Below are positions 46,435 to 54,895 of a stretch of DNA of 64,000 nucleotides, piece by piece; position 1 is the stretch's first letter, and each line of letters opens with the position of its first letter. The DNA is taken from the NCBI RefSeq assembly GCF_009937765.1, contig NZ_CP047089.1, positions 2,850,272 through 2,914,271 of the forward strand, read 5' to 3'. Below the pieces are notes generated by a model. It saw nothing but the letters and a program-made list of their open reading frames with translations, did no database searches and was not told the origin of the DNA. Source of the DNA: Bacillus pumilus (GTDB lineage: Bacteria > Bacillota > Bacilli > Bacillales > Bacillaceae). Made by a program: the position numbers and the translations under genes.

Positions 46435-46959
46435 ATGCAAAATTCAAATGATATCATTGTGCGTTTTGGGAATATGGAAGACGCTGAAACTACTTTAGAC
46501 ATACAGTCATCAGTGATTGCTGAATCAGATTATTTACTTACAACGCCTGAAGAAAACAAAAAAACCCTTTTAGAACACAAGGCTTGGATACAAAAAAGAA
46601 TAGAGAACGATAACGAAACGTACATAGTTGCTCAAAAAGACGGAAAAGTCATTGGGTTTATAGCATTTAAAAATGGATCAAATAGAAAAAGAACTGCCCA
46701 CACAGGTTCATTCGGTTTGTTGGTTCATAAGAACTTTAGAGGTTTAGGCGTAGGGGAAGTGTTGCTAACAGCGTTATTAGATTGGGCAGAAAAGAACCCT
46801 TCGATCGAAAAGGTTAGTTTAGCCGTATTCTCTACAAATCAAAAAGCTATTTCTTTATACAAAAAGATGGGCTTCAGAGAAGAAGGACGTAAAATAAAAG
46901 AATTTAAAATAAGTGAACATGAATACTGGGATGATGTTTTAATGTATAAACTTGTTTAA
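46435..46959 (+). CDS. GNAT-family N-acetyltransferase
   Basis: 174 residues. The acetyl-CoA site is visible in LLVHKNFRGLGVGEVLLTAL (about residues 95-115), followed by the usual VFSTNQKAISLYKKMGF stretch. It resembles RimI-like and YhhY-like acetyltransferases; the substrate is unknown. TAGGAG precedes the ATG and a terminator follows. The sequence is more AT-rich than its neighbours and the gene is on the strand opposite to most genes here, so it may be a recent arrival. Confidence 0.83.
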   Translation: MQNSNDIIVRFGNMEDAETTLDIQSSVIAESDYLLTTPEENKKTLLEHKAWIQKRIENDNETYIVAQKDGKVIGFIAFKNGSNRKRTAHTGSFGLLVHKNFRGLGVGEVLLTALLDWAEKNPSIEKVSLAVFSTNQKAISLYKKMGFREEGRKIKEFKISEHEYWDDVLMYKLV

Positions 46960-46982
46960 TAGCATAAAAATAAATGCAGAAA

Positions 46983-47018
46983 AAAGGACATAGCATACAA
47001 TTTGTTATGTCCTTTTGT
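46983..47018 (+). terminator. Terminator of the acetyltransferase gene
   Basis: GGACATAGCATA pairs with TGTTATGTCC (imperfect), followed by TTTTGTTATT. Confidence 0.65.
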
Positions 47019-47040
47019 TATTATTTCATCTGTATGAGTG

Positions 47041-47259
47041 TCAGTCTTTTTGCGTATGAAAGGTTTGCATTTCCGCTTTCGTTTTGTACATATCAACTTC
47101 CTCTGGGGTGATAACGCCTTTATCGATCAAAAGTGCAATCACTCCAAGCAATGTGGAGGCACTCCATTTATATCGTTCTTTGTTTTGATGTTCGAGCATT
47201 TGTAGCTCTTCTTTTAGCTCCATCAGCAGCTTCTCTGTCTTTTCTTCATTGTTTGCCAA
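47041..47259 (-). CDS. Small coiled-coil protein of unknown function
   Basis: 72 residues from a TTG after GGAGGCG. The first half (about 4-32) is a charged helix, likely a coiled coil; then one moderately hydrophobic stretch (SASTLLGVIALLIDKG). No family was recognised. The ribosome site and codon use support a real gene. Confidence 0.55.
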   Translation of the reverse strand: MANNEEKTEKLLMELKEELQMLEHQNKERYKWSASTLLGVIALLIDKGVITPEEVDMYKTKAEMQTFHTQKD

Positions 47260-47337
47260 CTCAAACGCCTCCGTTATTCGTTCATTGCCCCTATTTTATC
47301 TCAAAGCAAATAAAATAAGCAAAAAACACAATTCGCC

Positions 47338-47367
47338 TTTACAAACATACGTTCTGTCATGTATAAT
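47338..47367 (+). promoter_or_regulatory. Promoter of a candidate small RNA
   Basis: TTTACA (47338-47343) and TATAAT (47362-47367), spacing 18, with no gene directly downstream on this strand. Confidence 0.6.
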
Positions 47368-47373
47368 AAATTT

Positions 47374-47454
47374 ACGAGCTGGTAGCCCCCAGCCGTCCTA
47401 GCAAGTTCTATTCCCATTTTTATGAGGAGAGCGACATGACTCTTCTCTTTTTTT
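47374..47454 (+). ncRNA. Candidate small RNA (~80 nt)
   Basis: A promoter is followed seven bases later by a short transcript that holds a 5' hairpin (GCTGG/CCAGC), an unpaired C- and U-rich middle with TTCTATTCCCATTTTT, and an intrinsic terminator (GAGGAGAG and CTCTTCTC, then seven T). There is no convincing reading frame. This is the usual layout of a trans-acting small RNA. I do not recognise it as a named family. Confidence 0.55.
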
Positions 47455-47493
47455 ATCACTTCATTCTGATCCATCCCTTTTAAACCCATAAAA

Positions 47494-47516
47494 AAAGACA
47501 TGCATTAGGCATGTCT
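47494..47516 (-). terminator. queF terminator, far copy of the duplicated hairpin (element D)
   Basis: AGACATGC pairs with GCATGTCT. On the minus strand this copy is followed by the T run. It recurs at 47693-47716 with one extra T. Confidence 0.7.
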
Positions 47517-47692
47517 CAGATTGTTGACCAAGTGCTAAAATGATCTTGATTTTAGCACTTGGTCTTCTTTTCAGCGTGATAGAAAACCTTTGCAGTCATA
47601 GGAAGGACGAGTACTGGAGCGGAGCGAATTTGACATTCGTGAGCACCAGCACGCAGGACTGACACCGAATGCGAGGGTTTGTCTACACGCTG
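47517..47692 (+). mobile_element. Terminator-associated repeat element, copy D (176 bp)
   Basis: It starts CAGATTGTTGACCAAGTG and ends GTTTGTCTACACGCTG. In the first hairpin two bases differ from copies B and C on one arm, and both partners on the other arm have changed to match, so all 16 pairs are kept. The distal stem is CTGG/CCAG as in copy B. It lies between two near-identical copies of a 23-24 base hairpin. Confidence 0.75.
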
Positions 47693-47716
47693 AAAGACAT
47701 GTCATTAGGCATGTCT
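47693..47716. repeat. Near copy of the duplicated hairpin (element D)
   Basis: It repeats 47494-47516 with one inserted T and lies just after the queF stop (minus strand). Confidence 0.75.
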
Positions 47717-47725
47717 TTTTCTTTA

Positions 47726-48223
47726 TTAGCGATTATCAATCGTTTCAGGATACATATCATGGTTCATCATACGATATGACGCCATTTCTTCATATTTGGT
47801 ACCAGGTTTTCCATAGTTTGTGTACGGGTCAATTGAAATACCGCCTCTTGGAGTAAATTTGCCCCATACTTCAATGTATCTTGGATCCATCAATTCAATA
47901 AGATCGTTCATAATAATATTCATACAATCCTCATGGAAATCACCATGGTTACGGAAGCTGAACAAATACAATTTTAATGATTTACTTTCGACCATGATTT
48001 CGTTTGGAATATAGCTGATATAAACTGTCGCAAAATCCGGCTGACCTGTTTGCGGACAAAGTGACGTAAATTCTGGGCAGTTAAATTTCACAAAATAATC
48101 TCTATTTGTATGTTTATTCGGAAATGTTTCAAGCACTTGCGGTGCATAATCAAACAAATAATTGGTTCCTTGATTTCCTAGTAAAGTGACGCCTTCTAAT
48201 TCTTCTGGTTTTCTTGTCGTCAT
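47726..48223 (-). CDS. queF: QueF 7-cyano-7-deazaguanine reductase
   Basis: 165 residues. The catalytic cysteine is C56 in [13 protein letters not shown], with the aspartate seven residues on. The short unimodular form is typical of Bacillus. It reduces preQ0 to preQ1 with NADPH, the last step of the pathway encoded by this operon. GGAAGAGATG precedes the ATG. It is the last gene of queC-queD-queE-queF. Confidence 0.95.
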   Translation of the reverse strand: MTTRKPEELEGVTLLGNQGTNYLFDYAPQVLETFPNKHTNRDYFVKFNCPEFTSLCPQTGQPDFATVYISYIPNEIMVESKSLKLYLFSFRNHGDFHEDCMNIIMNDLIELMDPRYIEVWGKFTPRGGISIDPYTNYGKPGTKYEEMASYRMMNHDMYPETIDNR

Positions 48224-48238
48224 GTCATCTCTTCCTTT

Positions 48239-48970
48239 CTATACGCCTCGTTTATTTCCCCACAATAATGTGTGAAGCTGCGGCAGAACTCTTACGCGAT
48301 TTAAGTCTGGGTCTTGCGCTACTTGATCAACAAGCGCTTCATATTTCTTTAATAAATGCGTCAATAAGTACGCATCATCACCTGTTGTCGTGTCATCATT
48401 TCCTACTTGCAAATAAAAAGGAAGCTCTGGATATTTCGCATGAACATCCTTTGCATAGGCTAAATCATGATCGTCAAAAATGACGACCTTCAGGCTTGCA
48501 TGCTCTAATCTATTTCCGTTTTTCAGCTCATCTATGATACGTGTGAGTTTCGCGAAATCTGTTTTCATATTTGAGCTTGGCGGTTTCGGAGAAATTGTTA
48601 AATCATCAATTTTCAAAAACCAGTCCTGATACATTGTCCCTTGTGTTTCAAGCGCTGTATCAATTCCTTCTTCGTGAAGCAAATCAATGAGTGATTCCAT
48701 TTGTTTTAAAAGCGCAGGGTTTCCCCCTGAAATGGTGACATGAGAAAAAGCCTGTCCACCTATTCTTTTTAATTCTTTGAGAATGTCTTCTGCGTGAAGC
48801 CACTGAATGTCATGCTTTGCTGAACCATCCCAAGTAAAGGCGGAATCACACCAGCTGCAAGAGTAGTCACAGCCAGCCGTTCTGACAAACATGGTTTTTT
48901 GTCCAATCACCATCCCTTCTCCTTGAATGGTCGGACCAAAGATCTCTAGTACAGGTATCGCCTTAGCCAT
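48239..48970 (-). CDS. queE: QueE 7-carboxy-7-deazaguanine synthase
   Basis: 243 residues from ATG 48970, the B. subtilis length. The radical-SAM cysteines are C34, C38 and C41 (CDYSCSWC), and the SAM motif SGGNPAL follows. It converts carboxytetrahydropterin to carboxydeazaguanine. The start overlaps the queD stop (ATGGCTAA), so translation is coupled. A TTG at 48979 is possible but less likely. Confidence 0.93.
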   Translation of the reverse strand: MAKAIPVLEIFGPTIQGEGMVIGQKTMFVRTAGCDYSCSWCDSAFTWDGSAKHDIQWLHAEDILKELKRIGGQAFSHVTISGGNPALLKQMESLIDLLHEEGIDTALETQGTMYQDWFLKIDDLTISPKPPSSNMKTDFAKLTRIIDELKNGNRLEHASLKVVIFDDHDLAYAKDVHAKYPELPFYLQVGNDDTTTGDDAYLLTHLLKKYEALVDQVAQDPDLNRVRVLPQLHTLLWGNKRGV

Positions 48971-49403
48971 TGTGCTCAACTCGTTTCGGCCGGTAAATGC
49001 AGTAGCTTGTTGGTGTCTCCCTCACAAAGACCTGAACACATACCGGTTTATTTGCTAAAGTCGATAAATAATCTGCGACTTTGTCATGGACTGTCTTTGC
49101 CACAACCTCTGTAGTAGGCATCGCGTATGGATTGGTTGATGAGAATTCCTCATGATCATTCAGCAGTGTGTGATCATACTGTCCATGAATAAGTTTTTTC
49201 AGTGTACTGAAATTGACAAGGAAACCCGAATCATCTAGTTCATCTCCAGCAATGGTTATATTGATGGTGTACGTATGACCATGTACACGGCTGCAAGCAC
49301 CTGCATCTTCTCTTGGGATGAAATGGGCAGCTGATATATGCATATCTTTATTCAATTCAAATGAGTATGGATGATTCGTTTGTGGATAGATTTGAGAAAG
49401 CAT
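48963..49403 (-). CDS. queD: QueD 6-carboxytetrahydropterin synthase
   Basis: 146 residues. Zinc histidines are H27 (ISAAHFIP) and H41 and H43 (RVHGHTY), with catalytic C37 just before. It makes 6-carboxytetrahydropterin from dihydroneopterin triphosphate. It directly follows queC (adjacent start and stop) and overlaps queE. Confidence 0.94.
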   Translation of the reverse strand: MLSQIYPQTNHPYSFELNKDMHISAAHFIPREDAGACSRVHGHTYTINITIAGDELDDSGFLVNFSTLKKLIHGQYDHTLLNDHEEFSSTNPYAMPTTEVVAKTVHDKVADYLSTLANKPVCVQVFVRETPTSYCIYRPKRVEHNG

Positions 49404-50060
49404 TTATTTTGCCTCCTTCATTTCCATATACGTGTCATAGCCCTTTTTCCGAAGTTTACACGCAGGACATTCCCCGCAGCCATCAGAAATGATGCCATTA
49501 TAGCAAGTGAGCGTTTCATTTTTCACAAAATCTAATGCATTCAGCTCGTCTGCCAATTTCCATGTTTCTGCTTTATTGAGCCACATAAGTGGTGTATGGA
49601 TGACAAATGGTTTTTCCATCGCCAAATTTACTGTGACATTACATGACTTTACAAACTCGTCACGGCAATCTGGATAGCCGCTAAAGTCTGTCTCGCATAC
49701 ACCTGTGATAATATGTCTTGCTCCGATTTGATATGCAAGAATAGAAGCAAAGGATAAGAACACTAAGTTTCTTCCTGGTACAAACGTGGAAGGCAGCTCT
49801 CCTTCTTTTTCTTCAATATCAATGTCATCTCTTGTTAAAGCATTTGGTGCCAGCTGATTCAAAAGTGACATATCTAATAGATGATTCTTCACACCTAACT
49901 TATCCGCAATTCTTTTGGCGACATCAATTTCTTCTTGATGACGCTGATTATAATGAAAGGTCACGGTTTCTACCTCTTCGAATTGTTGAAGTGCCCATAA
50001 TAAACATGTTGTACTGTCTTGTCCCCCGCTAAAGACAACGACTGCTTTTTCATTTTTCAT
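49404..50060 (-). CDS. queC: QueC 7-cyano-7-deazaguanine synthase
   Basis: 218 residues from ATG 50060, preceded by AAAGGAGGAG. The PP-loop is [13 protein letters not shown] at the N-terminus, and the C-terminal zinc cysteines lie in [13 protein letters not shown]. It turns carboxydeazaguanine into preQ0 with ATP and ammonia. It is the first gene of the que operon and is controlled by the preQ1 riboswitch upstream. A longer reading frame upstream runs through the leader and is not coding. Confidence 0.95.
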
Positions 50061-50142
50061 CTTCTGTTCTCCTCCTTTTGCAGATCTATACCATCGTACA
50101 AAGCTGCATCTGAAAGGCTCATGAAAACCCCTATTTTTCTCA

Positions 50143-50177
50143 AAAGAAAAGACACCTTTACATGTGTATGAGGTGTC
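50143..50177 (-). terminator. Second terminator in the queC leader
   Basis: On the minus strand GACACCT pairs with AGGTGTC and is followed by TTTTCTTTTG. It lies after the riboswitch terminator and before queC. Confidence 0.65.
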
Positions 50178-50185
50178 CCAGCCAT

Positions 50186-50219
50186 AAAAAATAAAAAATG
50201 CCACATCCAAGGATACGGC
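50186..50219 (-). terminator. Riboswitch terminator of queC
   Basis: On the minus strand GCCGTATCC pairs with GGATGTGGC (two wobble pairs), followed by a long T-rich tract. Confidence 0.8.
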
Positions 50220-50222
50220 AAG

Positions 50223-50259
50223 TCCTTAGTTTTTTATAGAGGGTTTTGCTAGAACCTCT
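50223..50259 (-). promoter_or_regulatory. preQ1-I riboswitch aptamer
   Basis: On the minus strand AGAGGTTCTAGC, then CCCTCT, then AAAAAACTAAGGA: the P1 stem, the loop that binds preQ1, and the A-rich tail that pairs back to form the pseudoknot. It is almost identical to the B. subtilis queC aptamer. When preQ1 is bound the terminator downstream forms and the operon is off. Confidence 0.93.
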
Positions 50260-50335
50260 CCCGTTTACACGGATTTTTGTTCAATTTTCACAGAGGATAG
50301 TGTACCACATATTTGTCATGCAGGCTATCCCTTCT

Positions 50336-51379
50336 TTACTTATCTAAAGAGGCAGGCACTTTTTTGAGAAAAAGAAAGAGGATAAAAAAGATGCTCACAT
50401 AGCCAAAAATAGGATAAACCGTTGATATCAATGTACCGTAACCAATTTTACTTATCACATAGCAGCATAAGAGAATAAGGGATATCGTCAAGACACTGTT
50501 CATTCGTATATACGCCCTCACTTGTCTCTCAAGTCCATATAAATTGCCTATGACAGATGTAAAAACTTCGCCGAAAATCACAAATAAATAAATGAGGTGT
50601 ATGGAATTTGCTACTTGATACACGACCTGCGCCATTGGAATATCAAACGCCTCTAGCATATCTAATGAAGAAAGAGATAAAAAGCATACGAATAAAATAA
50701 CTGTCAGCATGATGCCCCCAAGCACAGCTCCCTTTTTAATCACCGCTTCAGAGGTCATTTCATTTGCGACGGGCACTAAAACGGCTTGAGAAAGTGCCAA
50801 ATTAAAAGCTCCATATGAGATAGCTGATAAAATCCACTCTCCCTCACCCATTTGCAATGCAAGAACATAACTTTCACTACTGCTAAAAACGAATGAATCA
50901 AGAAACACGATCAATGAAAAGAAAATAAGCATTGGGACGACGAGAACATTCACACCAAATAATCCTTTTGATCCTTTCAAAAGCACAATCACACTCAGAA
51001 TGATTGTTAAAAAGATCCCATATTCCTTCGATATGCCAAGCTGCTCTTCAAATATAGCACCTGCGCCAGAAATCATCACTGAAGTGACGCCTAGTAAAAT
51101 AAAAAACATGACGACATTAATATACCGACTGGCAGCTGCGCCAAATAAAAACCGGTTCATATCTTGATAAGACTCTGCTTCAATTCGTTTAGAAATGAGC
51201 ATCATTTTTGCCCCAAGTCCAGTAAAAATAGCGCCGCTAATCAAGATTCCGAATAATCCAATCCAGCCAAAACGAACAAAAAATTCTACGATTTCTTTTC
51301 CGGTCGCAAACCCAGCTCCAACCACTGTTCCTACATATACAAAGGCAAGCTGAAAAGCGGATTCATTTGAACGTTTCAT
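50336..51379 (-). CDS. ykvI: YkvI, APC-like membrane transporter
   Basis: 347 residues from ATG 51379, preceded by GGAGGGG; the length equals B. subtilis YkvI. About ten membrane helices; the first reads FVYVGTVVGAGFATGKEI, the glycine-rich unwound helix of the LeuT/APC superfamily. The substrate is unknown; position upstream of the que operon is conserved but may be chance. Confidence 0.83.
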   Translation of the reverse strand: MKRSNESAFQLAFVYVGTVVGAGFATGKEIVEFFVRFGWIGLFGILISGAIFTGLGAKMMLISKRIEAESYQDMNRFLFGAAASRYINVVMFFILLGVTSVMISGAGAIFEEQLGISKEYGIFLTIILSVIVLLKGSKGLFGVNVLVVPMLIFFSLIVFLDSFVFSSSESYVLALQMGEGEWILSAISYGAFNLALSQAVLVPVANEMTSEAVIKKGAVLGGIMLTVILFVCFLSLSSLDMLEAFDIPMAQVVYQVANSIHLIYLFVIFGEVFTSVIGNLYGLERQVRAYIRMNSVLTISLILLCCYVISKIGYGTLISTVYPIFGYVSIFFILFLFLKKVPASLDK

Positions 51380-51504
51380 GTGACCCCTCCGCACCCATCA
51401 CTTTCGATTGTCTTTTTTTATCCTATGAGACAAGTTCCTTGAAAAGAAGGACAAACCATGATTAAATGCAAAAAAGGATTTTTACCTGCCTTTGAGCAAA
51501 ACAG

Positions 51505-51533
51505 TTGAAAGTCAAAATAGGTCAGAGTATACT
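51505..51533 (+). promoter_or_regulatory. clpE promoter
   Basis: TTGAAA (51505-51510) and TATACT (51528-51533), spacing 17. The first CtsR box lies in the spacer. Confidence 0.8.
51510..51526. promoter_or_regulatory. CtsR box 1
   Basis: AGTCAAAATAGGTCAGA, close to the CtsR heptad repeat (RGTCAAA-3-RGTCAAA), between -35 and -10. Confidence 0.7.
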
Positions 51534-51535
51534 AT

Positions 51536-51552
51536 AGTCAAAGATGGTCAAA
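51536..51552. promoter_or_regulatory. CtsR box 2
   Basis: AGTCAAAGATGGTCAAA is a perfect CtsR heptad repeat, just after the -10. Confidence 0.9.
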
Positions 51553-51580
51553 CAACAGACCATTTTCTTTAACATTCATT

Positions 51581-51597
51581 GGTCAAATAAAGTCAAA
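51581..51597. promoter_or_regulatory. CtsR box 3
   Basis: GGTCAAATAAAGTCAAA is a perfect CtsR heptad repeat in the leader, about 28 bases before the clpE start. Confidence 0.9.
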
Positions 51598-51624
51598 CTT
51601 TAAAATATAAGGAGGTCATGGCAA

Positions 51625-53727
51625 ATGCGTTGTCAACATTGTCAAGTAAATGAAGCAACAATTCGCCTGAATATGCAAGTGAATTCATCCCGGAGCCAAA
51701 TGGTTTTATGTGAAGACTGCTACACCTCTTTGATGGAGCAATCAAAAATGAAAATGGGACCTCAATTGTTCGGAGGAAGCTCATTCTTCTCTGAGCAAGC
51801 AGGACATACGCAAAACGTAGAGCAACCAAAGCATAAAGGCTTACTCGATGAACTTGGCCGAAATTTAACAGATGGCGCGAATGCTGGTTTAATTGATCCA
51901 GTCATCGGCCGTGATGAAGAAGTCGCAAGAGTCATTGAGATTTTAAATAGAAGAAATAAAAACAATCCCGTCCTCATTGGTGAACCAGGTGTTGGGAAAA
52001 CAGCGATTGCTGAAGGACTTGCACTGAAAATTGCAAGTGGCGATGTACCAAATAAATTAAAGAACAAACAAATCTATTTATTAGATGTCTCGTCCCTTGT
52101 CGCGAACACAGGAATACGTGGTCAATTTGAGGAAAGAATGAAGCAGTTAATTAAAGAATTGCAAAGCCGTAAAAATATTATCTTATTTGTAGATGAAATT
52201 CATCTTCTTGTAGGCGCAGGGTCTGCCGAAGGGTCAATGGATGCTGGAAACATCTTAAAACCAGCCCTTGCACGAGGCGAGCTCCAGCTAGTAGGTGCGA
52301 CGACATTAAAAGAATATCGTCAAATTGAAAAAGATGCCGCACTTGAACGGCGCTTCCAGCCCGTCATTGTAGATGAGCCAACACAAGCTGAAGCGATTGA
52401 TATTTTAAAAGGCATTCAAGATAAGTATGAAAGCTACCATGGTATCACCTATTCAGACGAAGCGATTCAAGCTTGTGTTCAATTATCTTCACGGTATATC
52501 CAGGACCGGCATTTGCCGGATAAAGCCATTGATTTAATGGATGAAGCAGGTTCAAAGGCGAACCTCTCCATTGATGCCGCAAGTGAAGATGAACTAACAA
52601 ATCGCCTGAGTGAAATTGCTGCTGAAAAACAGGCTGCTTTAAAAGAAGAACAATACGAAAAAGCAGCAAAGCTTCGAGATGAAGAAGAAGCCATTGAAGC
52701 AAGACTTCAAAACAAAACAAATCACAAAGAACATGTCGTCACAGCAGAAGACATTCAAGCCATTGTCGAACAAAAAACAGGCATCCCTGTTGGCAAACTG
52801 CAAGCAGACGAACAAACCAAAATGAAAGAAATTGACGTCCGCTTAAAAGCACGAGTGATCGGTCAGGAACATGCGGTTGAAAAAGTCGCAAAAGCTGTGA
52901 AGAGAAGTAGAGCCGGCTTAAAATCAAAACATAGACCAACTGGCTCCTTCCTATTCGTTGGACCAACAGGTGTTGGGAAAACCGAATTATCAAAAACGCT
53001 AGCTGAAGAATTATTTGGTTCACGCGAGGCGATCATCCGATTAGATATGAGTGAGTACATGGAGAAACACTCAGTATCTAAGCTCATCGGTTCTCCACCT
53101 GGTTATGTTGGACATGATGAAGCAGGTCAACTGACAGAAAAAGTGCGCAGAAAACCATACAGCATCATTTTGCTGGATGAAATCGAAAAAGCACACCCTG
53201 ATGTGCAGCACATGTTCCTTCAAATCATGGAAGATGGCCGGTTAACAGACAGCCAAGGCAGAACTGTCAGCTTTAAAGATACAGTCATCATCATGACAAG
53301 TAACGCAGGCAGCACAGATAAAACGGTTAAAGTCGGCTTCCAGTCTGATCAGGAAGAAGCAATCGAGGAACAATCACTCATTGATTCACTCAGCGCCTAT
53401 TTCAAACCAGAATTCTTGAACCGTTTTGACAGCATCATTCAGTTTGACTCCTTAGATCGAGATGATTTAGTGAAGATTGTAGATCTTCTGCTCAATGAGC
53501 TGTCAGCACAATTAAAAGAGCAAAATTTAACAGTCCATGTGACAAAAGAAGCGAAAGAAAAAATTGCAGAACTTGGATATCATCCTGCATTTGGTGCTCG
53601 TCCACTGCGAAGAACCATTCAAGAGCACGTTGAAGATCAAATGACGGAGATATTGCTTGAAGAAGATAAGCTTTCAGGATTTACTGTAGCTGTTGAAGAT
53701 AACGAAATTGTCGTTAAAAAAGGATAA
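51625..53727 (+). CDS. clpE: ClpE Hsp100 ATPase
   Basis: 700 residues. An N-terminal zinc finger (CQHC and CEDC) marks ClpE. Two AAA+ modules follow, with Walker A GEPGVGKT (about 130) and GPTGVGKT (about 450), and a UVR-like coiled segment lies between (about 330-365). ClpE unfolds proteins for ClpP and is strongly heat-induced; the three CtsR boxes explain this. AAGGAGG precedes the ATG. A small gene follows before the terminator. Confidence 0.96.
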   Translation: MRCQHCQVNEATIRLNMQVNSSRSQMVLCEDCYTSLMEQSKMKMGPQLFGGSSFFSEQAGHTQNVEQPKHKGLLDELGRNLTDGANAGLIDPVIGRDEEVARVIEILNRRNKNNPVLIGEPGVGKTAIAEGLALKIASGDVPNKLKNKQIYLLDVSSLVANTGIRGQFEERMKQLIKELQSRKNIILFVDEIHLLVGAGSAEGSMDAGNILKPALARGELQLVGATTLKEYRQIEKDAALERRFQPVIVDEPTQAEAIDILKGIQDKYESYHGITYSDEAIQACVQLSSRYIQDRHLPDKAIDLMDEAGSKANLSIDAASEDELTNRLSEIAAEKQAALKEEQYEKAAKLRDEEEAIEARLQNKTNHKEHVVTAEDIQAIVEQKTGIPVGKLQADEQTKMKEIDVRLKARVIGQEHAVEKVAKAVKRSRAGLKSKHRPTGSFLFVGPTGVGKTELSKTLAEELFGSREAIIRLDMSEYMEKHSVSKLIGSPPGYVGHDEAGQLTEKVRRKPYSIILLDEIEKAHPDVQHMFLQIMEDGRLTDSQGRTVSFKDTVIIMTSNAGSTDKTVKVGFQSDQEEAIEEQSLIDSLSAYFKPEFLNRFDSIIQFDSLDRDDLVKIVDLLLNELSAQLKEQNLTVHVTKEAKEKIAELGYHPAFGARPLRRTIQEHVEDQMTEILLEEDKLSGFTVAVEDNEIVVKKG

Positions 53728-53842
53728 GTACATCTTAAGAAGGATTTACAGCTCCATCATGTGGCGGTGTCTAAGTTCCATCCGCACGCCGACGCTCCCC
53801 CGCCTCTTTTCATTTAAGATAAAAGAAAAAGAGGTGGATCAC

Positions 53843-53932
53843 ATGATGAATTGGAGCTATGATCTTGTCAAAATCATGTATGAGGAAAAATTAAAAGAGC
53901 TGCTTTTAAATGAAACTGCTCAAAGAAATTAA
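53843..53932 (+). CDS. Possible 29-residue peptide downstream of clpE
   Basis: AGAGGTGG precedes two ATGs, and the peptide MNWSYDLVKIMYEEKLKELL plus a short tail is an amphipathic helix. The stop is followed within two bases by a strong terminator. The same frame runs open upstream to 53759 with a different composition (RTPTLPRL), but no ribosome site serves that extension. It is a likely small protein with no family recognised. Confidence 0.5.
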   Translation: MMNWSYDLVKIMYEEKLKELLLNETAQRN

Positions 53933-53933
53933 A

Positions 53934-53971
53934 AAGAAACTCCCTTTATATTAGAGGGAGTTTCTTTTTAA
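53934..53971 (+). terminator. Terminator after clpE and the small gene
   Basis: AAGAAACTCCC pairs with GGGAGTTTCTT, followed by TTT. Confidence 0.9.
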
Positions 53972-54034
53972 AGCAATAGAAAGCGCTTTCGTCAAAATTT
54001 CTTCACAGAAACTGTCTTAATTTGATATTCAGAC

Positions 54035-54061
54035 TAAAACCCTTCTAGAAGACACCGATAT
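54035..54061 (+). promoter_or_regulatory. SigD-type promoter for motAB
   Basis: TAAA (54035-54038), 15 bases, then ACCGATAT (54054-54061), seven of eight matches to the SigD -10. Confidence 0.75.
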
Positions 54062-54100
54062 TAACTATAGAAAAAGATAGTTAAAGGATTTGGTGAGATA

Positions 54101-54895
54101 ATGGACAAAACATCGTTAATAGGTATTATTTTAGCATTTATTGCACTGAGTGTCGGTATGGTTTTGAAAGGTGTAAGTCTAACCGCTCTTATCAACCCAG
54201 CGGCTATATTGATCATTGTGGTTGGGACGATTGCAGCTGTTGTCATCGCATTCCCATCTAGTGAAATTAAGAAAACACCAAAATTGTTCGGCAAAATTTT
54301 CAAAGACAACAAGCTTCCAACGATTCAAGAAATGATCCCTCTTTTTTCAAACTGGGCACAAATTGCGCGTCGTGAAGGTCTTTTGGCTTTAGAAGCTAGC
54401 ATTGAGGAAGTAGATGATGATTTCCTTAAGAACGGTTTAAGCATGGCCGTTGATGGTCAAAGTGCGGAATTTATTCGCGACGTCTTAACAGAAGAAGTTG
54501 ACGCCATGGCTGAAAGACATCAGTCAGGCGCATTAATCTTTACACAAGCTGGTACATACGCTCCGACGCTTGGTGTACTTGGCGCCGTTGTCGGACTTAT
54601 TGCTGCACTTGCTAACATGGGAGATATTGAAGCACTTGGGCATGCAATCAGTGCTGCCTTCGTTGCGACACTGCTTGGGATTTTTACTGGGTATGTGTTA
54701 TGGCATCCATTCGCCAACAAGCTGAAGCGTAAATCAAAGGAAGAAGTAAAACTTCGTCTGATTATGATCGAAGGGATCCTTTCTGTTCTTGAAGGTCAAT
54801 CTCCAAAAGTGATTGAACAAAAACTTCTCATGTACTTACCAGCGAAAGAACGTGCAAATCTTGTCATTGAAGAAGGAGAAAAACAAAATGGCTAG
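54101..54895 (+). CDS. motA: MotA flagellar stator protein
   Basis: 264 residues with four membrane helices and a cytoplasmic loop that contacts FliG. It starts MDKTSLIGIILAFIALSVG. The helix 3-4 region contains TYAPTLGVLGAVVGLIAAL. It is a proton-type stator, judged by its MotB partner and lack of PomA features. It overlaps motB by eight bases. Confidence 0.95.
   Translation: MDKTSLIGIILAFIALSVGMVLKGVSLTALINPAAILIIVVGTIAAVVIAFPSSEIKKTPKLFGKIFKDNKLPTIQEMIPLFSNWAQIARREGLLALEASIEEVDDDFLKNGLSMAVDGQSAEFIRDVLTEEVDAMAERHQSGALIFTQAGTYAPTLGVLGAVVGLIAALANMGDIEALGHAISAAFVATLLGIFTGYVLWHPFANKLKRKSKEEVKLRLIMIEGILSVLEGQSPKVIEQKLLMYLPAKERANLVIEEGEKQNG

Noticed and set aside
50061..50210. Extended N-terminus of QueC
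   Set aside because: The extension runs through the second leader terminator; ATG 50060 has a strong ribosome site and gives the family length.
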